Shown in pieces: positions 8,871 through 18,448 of a stretch of DNA of 64,000 nt. Under the pieces are notes generated by a model. That model was not told where the DNA came from. It ran no database searches and saw only the letters and a list, made by a program, of their open reading frames with translations. The stretch's first letter is position 1; each line of letters opens with the position of its first letter. The translations under genes were made by a program, and so were the position numbers. Where the stretch lies: NCBI GenBank assembly GCA_020310875.1, contig CM035444.1, positions 15,119,585-15,183,584 of the forward strand. Direction: 5' to 3'. This stretch comes from Ceratopteris richardii. Its lineage: Eukaryota; Streptophyta; Polypodiopsida; Polypodiales; Pteridaceae.

Positions 8871-10030
8871 CTTCTGATCAATCAGATGGAACTCCACCAC
8901 CATCTCCTCATAGTGCAACGACTTTATACTGTAAGTATATCAAACATTTAATTTTAGATATATTTGATGGATAGATAACTTTTTTTTTTTGTTTCTTATT
9001 ATGTGCAGATTATGATCAATCAGAGGGTACTCCACCACCACTTCACATGTGTCCTCCGATAGGAATTATGATGAATTTTACTATGAAGAGCATATTATAT
9101 GTTGGTGTAACTCTTGTTATGGCACGTATCAAAGACCACGATTGGAATGTATTGAACATGAGACAGAGTATGGTACTTTTGAGCATGCACCATCACCTAG
9201 TCAACGTGATAATGCTTGGGTATGTATTTTCTATATATATTAATGTCATTATTTTATTTAAAAACCATATATAAAATCAAATAATTGTTGATATACAAGA
9301 ATACTTGCTCGATGATGATGATGATGATAATTTTTCTCATAATGTTAATATACCTCATACACGTCATGGACTTGCTGTTCATCAATTACAAGCAGAGGTT
9401 TCTAGAAATCCTCTACCTCTTGGTTTAGAGAATGAAACGGCTGGAGACTATCCATTGCCAGCTCGTGATCATTCTTTAGTACAAACATATGATAGAAGAA
9501 GATATGGAGGATGGAATAGAGGACCACTTCCTTTAGATGGAGAGGTTTTCAACTTTTGGGGTAATCGCTATAAGATTGCTCCATCCACTATTACTAATGT
9601 TGGTCGTGGTCTTTTTATTGTAGAGGATTTGTATGTGCCTCCGAACTCTGAAGTCACTCTTATGTCATTTTGTGGTCCTATATATGGATGGGGAGATTGG
9701 CATCGACTTTCACGTTATGTTCAAAGCATGAGTACTTATGGAATATGCTTGAATGCAGCATCCCTTACTAGTAGAAGGATTTTACATGCAGAAAATGAAA
9801 GATTATATATTGATGGAAGACCTTACACACATGGAAATATAGTAGGTTTAATAAATAATAGTTGAGGGTTGCATAATAGTTCAAAGACTAATTGCACATT
9901 TGAGGAGCGTGAAAATGTTCATGAAGTGATACATGAGTAGAGATGTATCAAGATACATAGTTGTCAATGCTATTACTACATTACATGCTGGTGATGAACT
10001 ATTAGTGAATTATGGATAGCGTAGACCTCC
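8871..10030 (+). pseudogene. SET-domain protein gene, decayed
   Basis: Probable exons are 8871-8930 and 9009-9219 (GT-AG borders), then 9300 onward. The first two exons both start with an [SY]DQS[DE]GTPPP motif, suggesting exon duplication. Exon 2 has a Cys-rich CWCNSCYGTYQ stretch. The third part starts with an Asp run and carries a SET-like domain: YKIAPSTITNVGRGLFIVEDL (start of SET, G-R-G-L-F), SFCGPIYGW, then GRPYTHGNIVGLINNS (SET core N-H-S-like region), and later SRYIVVNAITTLHAGDELLVNYG (the ELxxxYG end). SET domains usually methylate lysine in histones. In-frame TGA near 9863-9865, TAG near 9937-9939 and a phase change before the final motif (9933-10019, then TAG) show it is broken. 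The exon 2/3 junction phase could not be settled. Confidence 0.7.
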
Positions 10031-10161
10031 AAGAGCACTTTTTAGCTAGAGAGAATAAAAATTTTCTATCCATATATAATAAGTTATATACTTAATTTTT
10101 TATTTAAAGTTTACTTTTTATTCATTTATGGAATACTAATGAATTTTATTTATATGTGTAG

Positions 10162-10560
10162 ATTCCAATGTATGATGTTGATGATATTCCTCCACAACAT
10201 TCACAATTACTAGTAAAACGTCATTTATCAGAAGCTTCCATGAGGAGGCTACACAAAACTAATCCTGTGCAATATGCAAAGTTGAAAGATCTATATTCAA
10301 AAGACGATAAAGTACAAGATTTGTGTGACAATGATGAAGATGATGGCATGGCAGATTTTATTGAGGATTGGTATCAAAATGACAGTGAGAGCATTGATTT
10401 CTAAAAATGAGAAATATCTTCGAGAGGAATGTCTAAAGCATGTATATGAAGGAAGTGTTTGACACGACTAAGTGCGAGCTTACTTATTCTCAACCTTCAA
10501 AATCGTTTTGGATGGATTAATGTATCTGTTTCAACACTATTAAGGTATAATTTTCAATTT
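10162..10560 (+). pseudogene. N-terminal part of TNP2-like (En/Spm, CACTA) transposase
   Basis: After an AG at about 10160-10161, 10165-10404 encodes MYDVDDIPPQHSQLLVKR, RRLHKTNPVQYAKLKDLY and an acidic DDGMADFIEDWYQNDSES end. Then, in a different phase from about 10409, comes KYLREECLKHVYEGS followed by AYLLILNLQNRFGWINVS. The second part matches the N-terminal region of TNP2-like transposases, where a 'pLY.Gs....a.lLlLnlk..fG.s' segment precedes the catalytic domain. There are in-frame stops between VYEGS and AYLL and a phase change at the stop at 10402-10404. The catalytic domain is not visible downstream, so this is a truncated transposon remnant. Confidence 0.5.
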
Positions 10561-10987
10561 TCTATCTATTTCTATATATATATGCATAAATATATATATA
10601 TGCAAGTTTTTATTCTTACTTATAGATAAGGTAAGAACAAGAACTTGAATTCAATGGACACTTTTTGTCTGCGCATCTTTTAAAACTATTAATGCATCTT
10701 TCAAAATATTCACGAAAAATTGGATTGTTTGGATGGCAGGATACGATTGTTTGTTTTGGAGGATATGAATGATTTGTTGAATGATTTGTTGATTCTATCA
10801 TATGTTCAGTTTGAAAGTGTGAGAAGCGGGTTTATAATTGCTATTCAAAGAATTTGGCACTGTTTATAGGCCATACAATAGTATGTGACCTGGATGAATC
10901 GCATGCACAGAGGTTACTCAAGATAGAGCAATCTGATTATAATGGACTAGTGCCAGCAAGATTCCTAGGGTATGTAGTAACCTCTTG
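10561..10987. other. No gene recognised; probable continuation of the transposon remnant
   Basis: Holds a short ata-rich microsatellite (about 10570-10602) and then AT-rich sequence with short frames only. A Cys/Tyr-containing minus or plus peptide could be a transposase scrap, but nothing is conserved enough to name. Confidence 0.4.
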
Positions 10988-11189
10988 CATGTCAATTATG
11001 AGCATATGAACTTTAGGATACAAAGTGGAAATCAGGGTGGCTTGAGAGGATCACTTTTATACAGCTTGTTCAAAAAACTTCAGTGTCATAAACCTGAAGT
11101 TCTTTGAACAAGCTGTATAAAAGTGATCCTCTCAAGCCACCATGATTTTCACTTTGTATCCTAAACTTCAGATGCTCATCATTGACATG
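10988..11189. repeat. Large inverted repeat (hairpin), arms about 96 bp
   Basis: Left arm 10988-11083 and right arm 11094-11189 are reverse complements with only a handful of mismatches, separated by about 10 bp (tgtcataaac). For example, aggatcacttttatacagc at 11048-11066 is mirrored in the right arm at about 11112-11130. It ends within a few bases of where element B begins. No coding frame. It could be a foldback element, a MITE or a hairpin-RNA (microRNA-like) locus. Confidence 0.9.
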
Positions 11190-11263
11190 ATTTTCACTCT
11201 CATAGAGATGTCCCTCCTATCCAATGGAATCCCATCCATAAAGCTAAAGATGATACAAAATCG

Positions 11264-12940
11264 GTGCATTCCATAGGATCAGGATCCTCATGGATGCATG
11301 AAGATACCCAGTTATGGATGTGCAAAGTAGCAGTAGAAGAAGAAAAGAGAGAGAAAGCCAGAGAGGTAGGTGCAAAAGAAACACATAGATCAATTCAAGA
11401 CCCGGCCTATGCACCTGTAGTCTTTCCTGACGAAGAATTTGAACCCCATGGCTGGGCAGAAATCTTAGCAACAATGGATGTAGCCATCAATGAAGAACAA
11501 TGGACACCCCATTGTGATGAGGATGGCTATGACATTTCAATTTTCTCCATAGAGCCAATTATGGGAGAGGCAGTGTTAGAAGAGTGTGAACCTAGCTATG
11601 ATGCATTTGAGGATGCAAGTGACTCCGATCTAGAGTCAATCATTATGGACCCACCTTTTGCATCAGATGAAGAATACTTCTACGAAGTAGAATTTCAACC
11701 CCAGAGGTATGGAGAGCTTACAAGTGACGTAAGGCTAGCCACACAAGTGACCCTGAAGGAAGAAGGAAAGAAAAGAAGGAAGAAAGAAGTCACACCAGAA
11801 GAGGAAGAATCTTTGTTTGAGGTCCCAGAAAATTTTAAGAAGTATGAGATAGACGACAGGAGAATCATGATAAGAATGCCTAGACGAGAGGCACAGTCAG
11901 GAGAGGCCTATGATAACAAAGAAACCACCAAGAAAATAGTAGTGGCCCTAGAAGAAGGAGAGGAGAGATGCACGTACATAAGCCATGACCTATCAGAGGA
12001 AGAAGAGCATGTGTTAATAGCCTTGCTAAGAGAATACAGAGATGTATTCGCTTGGAGTTACAAGGATTTGAAGGGTGTGGACCCTGACATATGTTCACAC
12101 ACTATCCCCATGACCTCAGACGCCAAACCCTCTAAGCAAAAGCCATATACATATAACGATAATTATGCTGCTAAGATCAAGGAGGAGATAGATAGACTGG
12201 TTGAAGCTGGATTCATCTACGAAATTGAGCACACTGAGTGGGTATCCCCCATCGTAGTGGTGCCCAAGAAAAATGGAAAGCTGCGTGTATGCATTAACTT
12301 AAAGAAGGTCAATGCCGCCACAATTCGAGATAACTATCCGCTTCCTATCACAGAACATCTCTTAGAAAGAGTAGCAAGCAAGGAAGTGTACAGCTTCCTT
12401 GATGGATTTTCGGGCTACAATCAAGTAGCCATTGCTCCAGAGGATCAACATAAGACAGCATTTGCCACTGAATGGGGCATATTTGCCTTTAGAGTAATGC
12501 CATTTGGGCTTACCAATGCACCAGCTACCTTCCAGAGGCTGATGTGCCATGTATTTAAAGAGTTCCTGAGGAAGAACTTAGAAGTCTATGTTGATGATCT
12601 TTGTGCCCATTCCAACATTAGGCAAACCCATATTCCTGAACTCAGACAAATCTTTGACAAATGTAGAGAATATCAAGTCTGCTTGAACCCAGAAAAGTGC
12701 ATTTTCATGGTCAGGCAAGGCAAGATTCTAGGACACATAGTGTTAAAGAATGGCATATCCACTGATGAAGAGAAAGTGAGAGCCATCGCAGAACTACCTA
12801 GGCCAAAGAATGTCAAGGAAGTACAAGCTTTCATGGGGCATTGTGGTTACTACCGCCGGTTCATTCACATGTATGCCGTCATTGCAAAGCCCATGTATGG
12901 ACTTCTGACTAACTTTGAGTGGACTGATGAATGTAGAACT
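11264..12940 (+). CDS. Reverse transcriptase with acidic N-terminal linker, element B
   Basis: The first 230 or so residues are acidic and low in complexity (DEDGYDIS, EEEESLFEVPENF) and contain no D-[ST]-G motif, although this is where Ty3 elements normally place protease. The RT then runs through [74 protein letters not shown] and the catalytic EVYVDDLCAHS box. It finishes in GKILGHIV, FMGHCGYYRRFIHMY and AKPMYGLL. Fossil coding region. Confidence 0.92.
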
Positions 12941-12981
12941 CCTTCCAGGAGCTTAAACGAAGATTATGTTCAGCACCAATC

Positions 12982-13827
12982 TTGACCACACCAGATTGGA
13001 ACAAGCCATTTCATGTTCATGTGGATGCATCCAATTATGCTATTGGGTGTGTACTCGCGCAACCTACTGGTGAAGGTAATATGGATCTTCCAATTGCCTA
13101 TGCTAGTAGAAAATTGAATGCAGCTGAACAAAATTATACCACTACAGAGAGAGAAGGATTAGGCATGGTATATGCGGTTAAAAAGTTTAGACATTACTTG
13201 CTTGCAAATAAGTTTAAATTTTTTACTGACCATCAGGCACTGCTATATCTTGTGAACAAGCCATGTAATACAGGTAGATTAGTAAGATGGTTTCTCTTAC
13301 TAATGGAATATGACTTCGAGGTTGTGGTAAGGAAAGGTAGGACCCACTTGAGAGCAGACCATCTCTCTAGACTCACATCTGGAGAAGCCCCACAAGGAGT
13401 GTCGGATGACCTTCCTGATGCTTACTTGTTTAATTTGGAAGTGGTGCCACAGTGGGCTAAACCACTAGTGCGAGTATTGACATACGGGCCTAACCATCCA
13501 GTAGTAAACACACAAAATAGAGAGGTTGTGAAAGCCCAAAAGTACCACATCATGGCAGGAAGCATGTACAAGCACACAGATCAAGGAATCTTGGCCTGTT
13601 GTGTGGAAGAAGATGAGTACGCTAAATGGTTGCAATTAGCACATGTAGGTGCATTAGAGCAACACTATTCAAGGCAACGAACCCTACAAACACTACGGAG
13701 ACTCAGAGTGCATTGGCCGACTATGGAAGCTGATGTCCAAAAGTTGTGCAAGGAATGCCCAATCTGTTGCACTAAACCACCTGTGGAACATGCCACTCTT
13801 TATCAAGTGTCCATAGTGCCATACTAG
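12982..13827 (+). CDS. RNase H and integrase zinc domain, element B
   Basis: RNase H shows VHVDASNYAIGCVLAQ, YASRKLNAAEQNYTTTEREGLGMV, KFKFFTDHQALLYL and KGRTHLRADHLSRL. About 80 residues later the zinc region ends in RRLRVHWPTMEADVQKLCKECPIC. The same order is seen in element D at 59220-60100. RNase H removes the RNA template during reverse transcription. Fossil coding region. Confidence 0.9.
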   Translation: MTTPDWNKPFHVHVDASNYAIGCVLAQPTGEGNMDLPIAYASRKLNAAEQNYTTTEREGLGMVYAVKKFRHYLLANKFKFFTDHQALLYLVNKPCNTGRLVRWFLLLMEYDFEVVVRKGRTHLRADHLSRLTSGEAPQGVSDDLPDAYLFNLEVVPQWAKPLVRVLTYGPNHPVVNTQNREVVKAQKYHIMAGSMYKHTDQGILACCVEEDEYAKWLQLAHVGALEQHYSRQRTLQTLRRLRVHWPTMEADVQKLCKECPICCTKPPVEHATLYQVSIVPY

Positions 13828-13863
13828 AGTGAACCACTAGTTTCCTTCCTGAGGACGAAAACT

Positions 13864-14091
13864 TTGCCTCTGGATATGACCTTGGCTAGGAAAAGGAGTT
13901 TAGAACAAGAAGCCCAGGATTACTCACTCATTGGTGATAATCTATATAAGCGTGGTAAAGATGGTTACCTGAGGCTATGTGTCCATGAAAGTGAATATCT
14001 CAAGATCTTGGAAACTGCTCAGCAAGGTGTAGCAGGAGGACACTTTGGACCAGATTGGGTGATCAAGGCAATACTATTTGCGGGCTTCTGA
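13864..14091 (+). CDS. Second integrase-type zinc-binding segment, element B
   Basis: The frame runs through QEAQDYSLIGDNLYKRGKDG, ESEYLKILETAQQGVAGGHFGPDWVIKAIL, which resembles the H-x-x-x-x-G-H-x-G start of the integrase HHCC domain (EAHQGVAGGHF). The C-x-x-C half follows in the next frame (KRCDVCQRTQYP at about 14130). Because a CPIC segment also occurs upstream at about 13760, this family may carry a doubled or extended zinc region. Fossil coding region. Confidence 0.7.
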   Translation: MPLDMTLARKRSLEQEAQDYSLIGDNLYKRGKDGYLRLCVHESEYLKILETAQQGVAGGHFGPDWVIKAILFAGF

Positions 14092-14106
14092 TGGCCGACC
14101 CTTCAC

Positions 14107-15648
14107 ATGGATGCACATACCTATGTGAAACGGTGTGATGTTTGCCAGAGAACTCAGTATCCTATACGTAAAGATGAGATGCCACTGAAACCTATGATGG
14201 GTGGACATGCATTCTCTAAGTGGGGAATAGACTTCGTAGGTCCTATTAATCCCCCAGCTAAGGGTTCCCATGCGGAATATATCATTGTTGCCACAGACTA
14301 TCTAACAAAGTGGGTAGAGGTAAAAGCCACAACGAAGAACGATGCTCAAACAACTGCTAAATTCTTGGTTGAGAATGTATTCACAAGATACGGGCTACCT
14401 ATAGAGTTAGTAAGTGATAGAGGCACTCACTTCTTGAATGAAGTAATTGAAAATCTGCTCCAAGAATTCTTGGTAGTTCATAAGAAGTCTACCCCCTACC
14501 ACCCACAAGCTAATGGGCAAGCCAAAAGCACAAACAAGATTCTGTGCAATGTGTTGACCAAGCTCGTGAATAATAAATGCTCTGATTGGGACAAACAGCT
14601 ACACCATGCTGTTTGGGCATACCGAGTCGCCTACATAACGGTACTCCAAGCCACCCCCTTTCAGATGGTATTTGGTCAAAATGCAGTGCTACCATTGGAC
14701 TTCTTGATACCTACATTGAAGGTAGCACAAGAGCACGAATGGACGGGTCATGAACTCTCCTCTAGACTTTTTGACCTTGAACGATTAGGAGAAACAAGAC
14801 TAAGGGCAGCTGCAGGGATATATGCAGCTAAGAAACGACAGAAGGCATATTTTGATGCCCACGTTAAGGATAAAGGTTTGAAGGCAGGCGACCTAGTACT
14901 AGTATACACTTTGAAACAACATGCGAGAAAATTAGAGAAGCGTGGCTATGGACCTATGATCATAAATAGGATCTCCACAAGTGGAGCAGTGCAACTAGCC
15001 ACATTGGAAGGTGACGTTCTCCCAAGCTATATAAGCGGATGCAGAGTCAAGTTATATCAGGAACCTCTCACAGAGGAAATGCTAAGTCGACTCAATATCG
15101 CCAAGAAACGCAAGGAAGAAGAAAAGCGGATTCGAGAAGAAGCTCAAGCAGAAGCTTTAGAACGCATCAGAAGGATGAAGTTGCGAAGACAAGGTAGAGA
15201 TCAGCCTAGAACAAATGACTATGCAGATCAAGGATATCATATGGCAATGTGTGAAGTCGCAGGAACAAGTTCCCATAGAATAATTGATCGACGACCTTTT
15301 GTGACCATAGAGGTAGGACAAGGAACTAGTGCACAGTCCGTGCGAGCATTGATTGACTCAGGTGCAGCCACTAGTGCGGTGAGACTCTCTTACTGTCAAG
15401 AATTGAAATTAAAGGTCAATCCTATAGAAGCTTATCTCATGGGATTAGGAGGTGTGGAAACCCCTTGCATGGGCGAGGTGGAGGTTCCCCTCTACATTCA
15501 GGACATGTTAATGACAGTTATGGTACTAGTGTGCCAAGACGAAGACCTCACGGAGCCTCTTGTCTTGGGTCAGGACTGGATCTATGATCATGCAGTCAAC
15601 CTAAACCTAAGAAGTGGACTTCTTCAGGTATGGGTCAATCATAGTTGA
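14107..15648 (+). CDS. Integrase fused to a downstream aspartic-protease-like domain, element B
   Basis: A single 513-residue frame. Integrase: KRCDVCQRTQYP (zinc), FSKWGIDFVGPINPP (first Asp), IELVSDRGTHFLNEV (second Asp), TPYHPQANGQ, FQMVFGQNAVLPLD, then a C-terminal module with GDLVLVYTLKQHARKLEKRGYGP. A basic charged helix (AKKRKEEEKRIREEAQAEAL) follows. From about residue 395 there is a protease-like fold: RALIDSGAATSAV with the D-S-G loop near residue 417, and EPLVLGQDWIYDH near residue 483. Placing the protease after integrase is unlike the normal Ty3 order. The same arrangement recurs in element D and family G. Confidence 0.88.
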   Translation: MDAHTYVKRCDVCQRTQYPIRKDEMPLKPMMGGHAFSKWGIDFVGPINPPAKGSHAEYIIVATDYLTKWVEVKATTKNDAQTTAKFLVENVFTRYGLPIELVSDRGTHFLNEVIENLLQEFLVVHKKSTPYHPQANGQAKSTNKILCNVLTKLVNNKCSDWDKQLHHAVWAYRVAYITVLQATPFQMVFGQNAVLPLDFLIPTLKVAQEHEWTGHELSSRLFDLERLGETRLRAAAGIYAAKKRQKAYFDAHVKDKGLKAGDLVLVYTLKQHARKLEKRGYGPMIINRISTSGAVQLATLEGDVLPSYISGCRVKLYQEPLTEEMLSRLNIAKKRKEEEKRIREEAQAEALERIRRMKLRRQGRDQPRTNDYADQGYHMAMCEVAGTSSHRIIDRRPFVTIEVGQGTSAQSVRALIDSGAATSAVRLSYCQELKLKVNPIEAYLMGLGGVETPCMGEVEVPLYIQDMLMTVMVLVCQDEDLTEPLVLGQDWIYDHAVNLNLRSGLLQVWVNHS

Positions 15649-16055
15649 ATTACAGTAGAGTTAGATAATGGAGCACTCAAGGAACTAGGAAAGGCACACA
15701 CTCCTGGTCCTTCCAGGAGTACACATGAAGATGATCATGCTGTTCTTGTCCAAAACTATGTGTTGCAGAGGAATGATGTTTGCAAAAAAGGAGTCAGGGA
15801 TGCAACGGAACTCCCTTCTTTTCCAAAGGCCAGAGGGAGGCAGCAACCAAAGGTGGATCAAAGGCAGAAGAAGCAGAGTACTACCTATGTCGGAGATCAA
15901 AAGTACCTGCGCAGCAAAATGTCCCAGCTAGTGAAACAAGTGTGGGTGCGGAAAGGCGAACACCCAGTTGCACTCAAGCCAACCACACGGGCAAAGCCTC
16001 TTATTAGTAACAACACGACACTAATAAGAATTCTTTCAGAAGTTCTTCTGCTAAC
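15649..16055 (+). other. Linker between pol and the W-x-P-K region, element B
   Basis: No long conserved frame. Short overlapping frames are present; a section around 15900-16000 (VKQVWVRKGEHPVALK) is also found in element D (RVWVRKGEHPVATMP near 62160), so some of this is probably coding in intact family members. Confidence 0.5.
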
Positions 16056-16403
16056 GTGAAGTCTATTTGGGTGCCCAAGAAGTCGATGAAGGCTAGCCCA
16101 CAATCAAGACAAATTTGGGTGCCTAAGGCTTGTTTGCGGGCTCAAATAGCTACACCAAGACCACACCCTATACAGCATGATCCATTCACTCGCACAGCCG
16201 GCATCCACTCGTTTTCAACACTCAGGAACACACCAAGGCCCATGAGCACGAACAGAATCACTTGTAAATGGGTCCCTAAAAGGCCTCATTTTCAAGCCGA
16301 CACACCTATAAAGCTCTCGAGAGTCTCTACGAAACCAAGAGCAAAACCCATCCACTGCATTTGGCAGCCTAAGACTTGTAACAAACCCCGGACCCCTCCA
16401 TGA
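16056..16403 (+). CDS. Tryptophan-proline-lysine repeat protein segment, element B
   Basis: A basic 115-residue frame with four spaced boxes: SIWVPKKS, QIWVPKACLR, CKWVPKRPHF and CIWQPKTC. No known fold is recognised. The same frame and boxes occur in element D (62282-62650), so the sequence was kept as protein in this family. No signal peptide or membrane segment is seen. The function is unknown; nucleic-acid binding is possible from the charge. Confidence 0.6.
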   Translation: MKSIWVPKKSMKASPQSRQIWVPKACLRAQIATPRPHPIQHDPFTRTAGIHSFSTLRNTPRPMSTNRITCKWVPKRPHFQADTPIKLSRVSTKPRAKPIHCIWQPKTCNKPRTPP

Positions 16404-16564
16404 CAACCTACTAACCACATCACTATCACACTACATCATTCCACTTAGCTCTTAGGTCTACCGAACTCCTAACCACACACACACTCGCACCGAGCACTTA
16501 CTAACCCATTAATCTCTCTCGACCCTCATGTTAATGTTGTAATGGGAACAACAACGATTCTCTC

Positions 16565-17392
16565 TTGTCCTGTACAATGTTAACACATGTTTCTATATTC
16601 TCACAGAGACAGGAAGCAAGAAGTAACACGGCAGATACGGTAGGAACTAGCTCCCAGGCAGGCACCAGCCCCCAAGTTGTGGACATTGAAAGCCTTCCGG
16701 TTGAGGAGGAATTAAAGGAACGACCAGCGGCATTGAGGGCATTACATGCCATACCGGTTCAGAACCTTCCACAGGGGCACACAATGCCAGTCAGCAAAAA
16801 CTCTCTGTTCAGTGATGTGGCAGGACCCCTAGGTGAAGGCACTTATATGTGGGAGGCAGAGATAGAATTCAATGGGCGCTGGGGCAGGTATCACTTTTTT
16901 ACCAAGGAATTTGAGAGATTGCAGAATAATGAAGGATTGAAACCCATATGGAAGAAGGCAGGACTCTACGAGTATTTCAAATTCCAATTGCCAAAGCCGG
17001 ATTTTCTAAGGTGCTCGTATCTGATTAGCACCCTTACTCCAAGCAAAGACAAAAAGGGATACAGCTCCTTTGTCCTCCCATCTCTCACAAGGGGCAATGA
17101 GCTCAAGCGCTTCAGATTAACTATCAACTTGGTAAGGGAAGCTTTGGACATGAAAGGTATGCACATTCCTACGGAGAAAGAGACTATGGTTCCAGACAAT
17201 ATGAAGAACAGAAATTTGACAAAATTAAAGGACATGGTCACGATGACACCTATGATCGCCATTCATTTACGCATGGTCATGCAACATTTCACATTCCCCG
17301 CGCAGGAAAGGTTCACAATGCCTCCCAAAAAGATCTGGTTTAGCCTCTACTTAGCAGATGCCTTTGATTTGACAATCAATATACCCCACTAG
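16565..17392 (+). CDS. Post-integrase frame of unknown function, first part, element B
   Basis: About 275 residues. A disordered start with SSQAGTS repeats is followed by a globular part: MWEAEIEFNGRWGRYHFFTKEFERLQ, LPKPDFLRCSYLISTLTP, FVLPSLTRGNELKRFRLTINLVREAL, MHIPTEKETMVPDN, TPMIAIHLRMVMQHFTF and KKIWFSLYLADAFDLTIN. The pattern recalls the 'putative plant transposon protein' region found downstream of pol in some Athila/Tat elements, but I cannot confirm it. The sister copy in D lies at 62797-63700. No transmembrane segment, so it does not look like an envelope protein. Confidence 0.65.
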   Translation: MSCTMLTHVSIFSQRQEARSNTADTVGTSSQAGTSPQVVDIESLPVEEELKERPAALRALHAIPVQNLPQGHTMPVSKNSLFSDVAGPLGEGTYMWEAEIEFNGRWGRYHFFTKEFERLQNNEGLKPIWKKAGLYEYFKFQLPKPDFLRCSYLISTLTPSKDKKGYSSFVLPSLTRGNELKRFRLTINLVREALDMKGMHIPTEKETMVPDNMKNRNLTKLKDMVTMTPMIAIHLRMVMQHFTFPAQERFTMPPKKIWFSLYLADAFDLTINIPH

Positions 17393-17410
17393 ATTATCGA
17401 CCAGATCCAT

Positions 17411-18448
17411 TTGGCTCATCACAGGTGGTATAAGAAACAAAAATCTGTACTGTATGGATGTTGTGCGCTTACCAGAATTGTGTATAGATGTCTCGCATAT
17501 GATGTACCGGTGCAAAGGGCTCTCATTTGGACCAGAGCACAGGAGTTTCAACGCAGACTGTCAGCCGTAGGGCCTCCCTCAAAGAAGATGAGAGGCGCCG
17601 TCCAGATGCCTTGTGCACAAGCCCGCGGTGCAACCCTAACACCTGAAACAACTCCAAGGCTTCCCAGACGAGTGCAACCATTTACTATCAGGTTACCCAG
17701 GCACAACACAGATGGCCCTAACCTTGTGTTTCCACCAGTACCTACTGATCTGGAATTTCCTCACGGATTCACTTTGGAAGATCTAACGGATGAAGAAGTT
17801 GCCAGAATCATTGAAGCTGTTAATGCGGAAGTCGAAGTAGAGCAGGGTAGTGGACAACAAACGGCTACAGAACAACCCCAGCCAAGACAACCAGAAGTGG
17901 TGGAAGTGGAGGATGAAGAAGAAGAAGAACAAGAGGATGAACAGGAAGGATTTTCTGATGAGGAGGCGCATGACTATGAGCAAGAAGTTATACAGGAGCT
18001 AGAGGGTGCCCCAGCATATACAAAGGAGTTGAAAAAGCTCTACGATACCATCAACAGGGTCCAACAACAACATAAGTTATCCCTTGCAGCAGGAAAGGCT
18101 ATCATGCACCAAATCCTTGAGGAGGAAGGAGTCGACGAACAATATCGTGCCACACTGGATATGATCTCTGATGCTTTAGGAGTACCTGAGACAGTGCATA
18201 CTGCCCTGGTACAATCACGCAGAACTGAAAGAAGATACGGAAGACGTCCCCCACGAGCAGGGAAACAGATGAATGTCTTAGTATCCGAAACACAAGGGAC
18301 AGCCATGACCACGGGCACAGCACACACTGTGCACGATACTGAAGAGACCCATGTGTCCAGGGCACCCCCATCACCCCCCTTGCCACCCCCGCCTCCCACT
18401 CCACCACATTCACCCCCTTGCCACCCCCGCCTCCCACTACCAATGTAA
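17411..18448 (+). CDS. Post-integrase frame, acidic and proline-rich part, element B
   Basis: It starts with HRWYKKQKSVLYGCCALTRI and VPVQRALIWTRAQEFQRRL. It then has FTIRLPRHNTDGPNL and FPHGFTLEDLTDEEVARIIEAV, a strongly acidic Glu/Asp stretch (residues about 155-200) and a helical EGAPAYTKELKKLYDTINRV section. It ends in a proline-rich tail (PPSPPLPPPPPTPP). The start is shared with D near 63660-64000. Function unknown; the layout (globular, acidic, Pro-rich) resembles a scaffold or nucleoprotein. Confidence 0.6.
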   Translation: MAHHRWYKKQKSVLYGCCALTRIVYRCLAYDVPVQRALIWTRAQEFQRRLSAVGPPSKKMRGAVQMPCAQARGATLTPETTPRLPRRVQPFTIRLPRHNTDGPNLVFPPVPTDLEFPHGFTLEDLTDEEVARIIEAVNAEVEVEQGSGQQTATEQPQPRQPEVVEVEDEEEEEQEDEQEGFSDEEAHDYEQEVIQELEGAPAYTKELKKLYDTINRVQQQHKLSLAAGKAIMHQILEEEGVDEQYRATLDMISDALGVPETVHTALVQSRRTERRYGRRPPRAGKQMNVLVSETQGTAMTTGTAHTVHDTEETHVSRAPPSPPLPPPPPTPPHSPPCHPRLPLPM

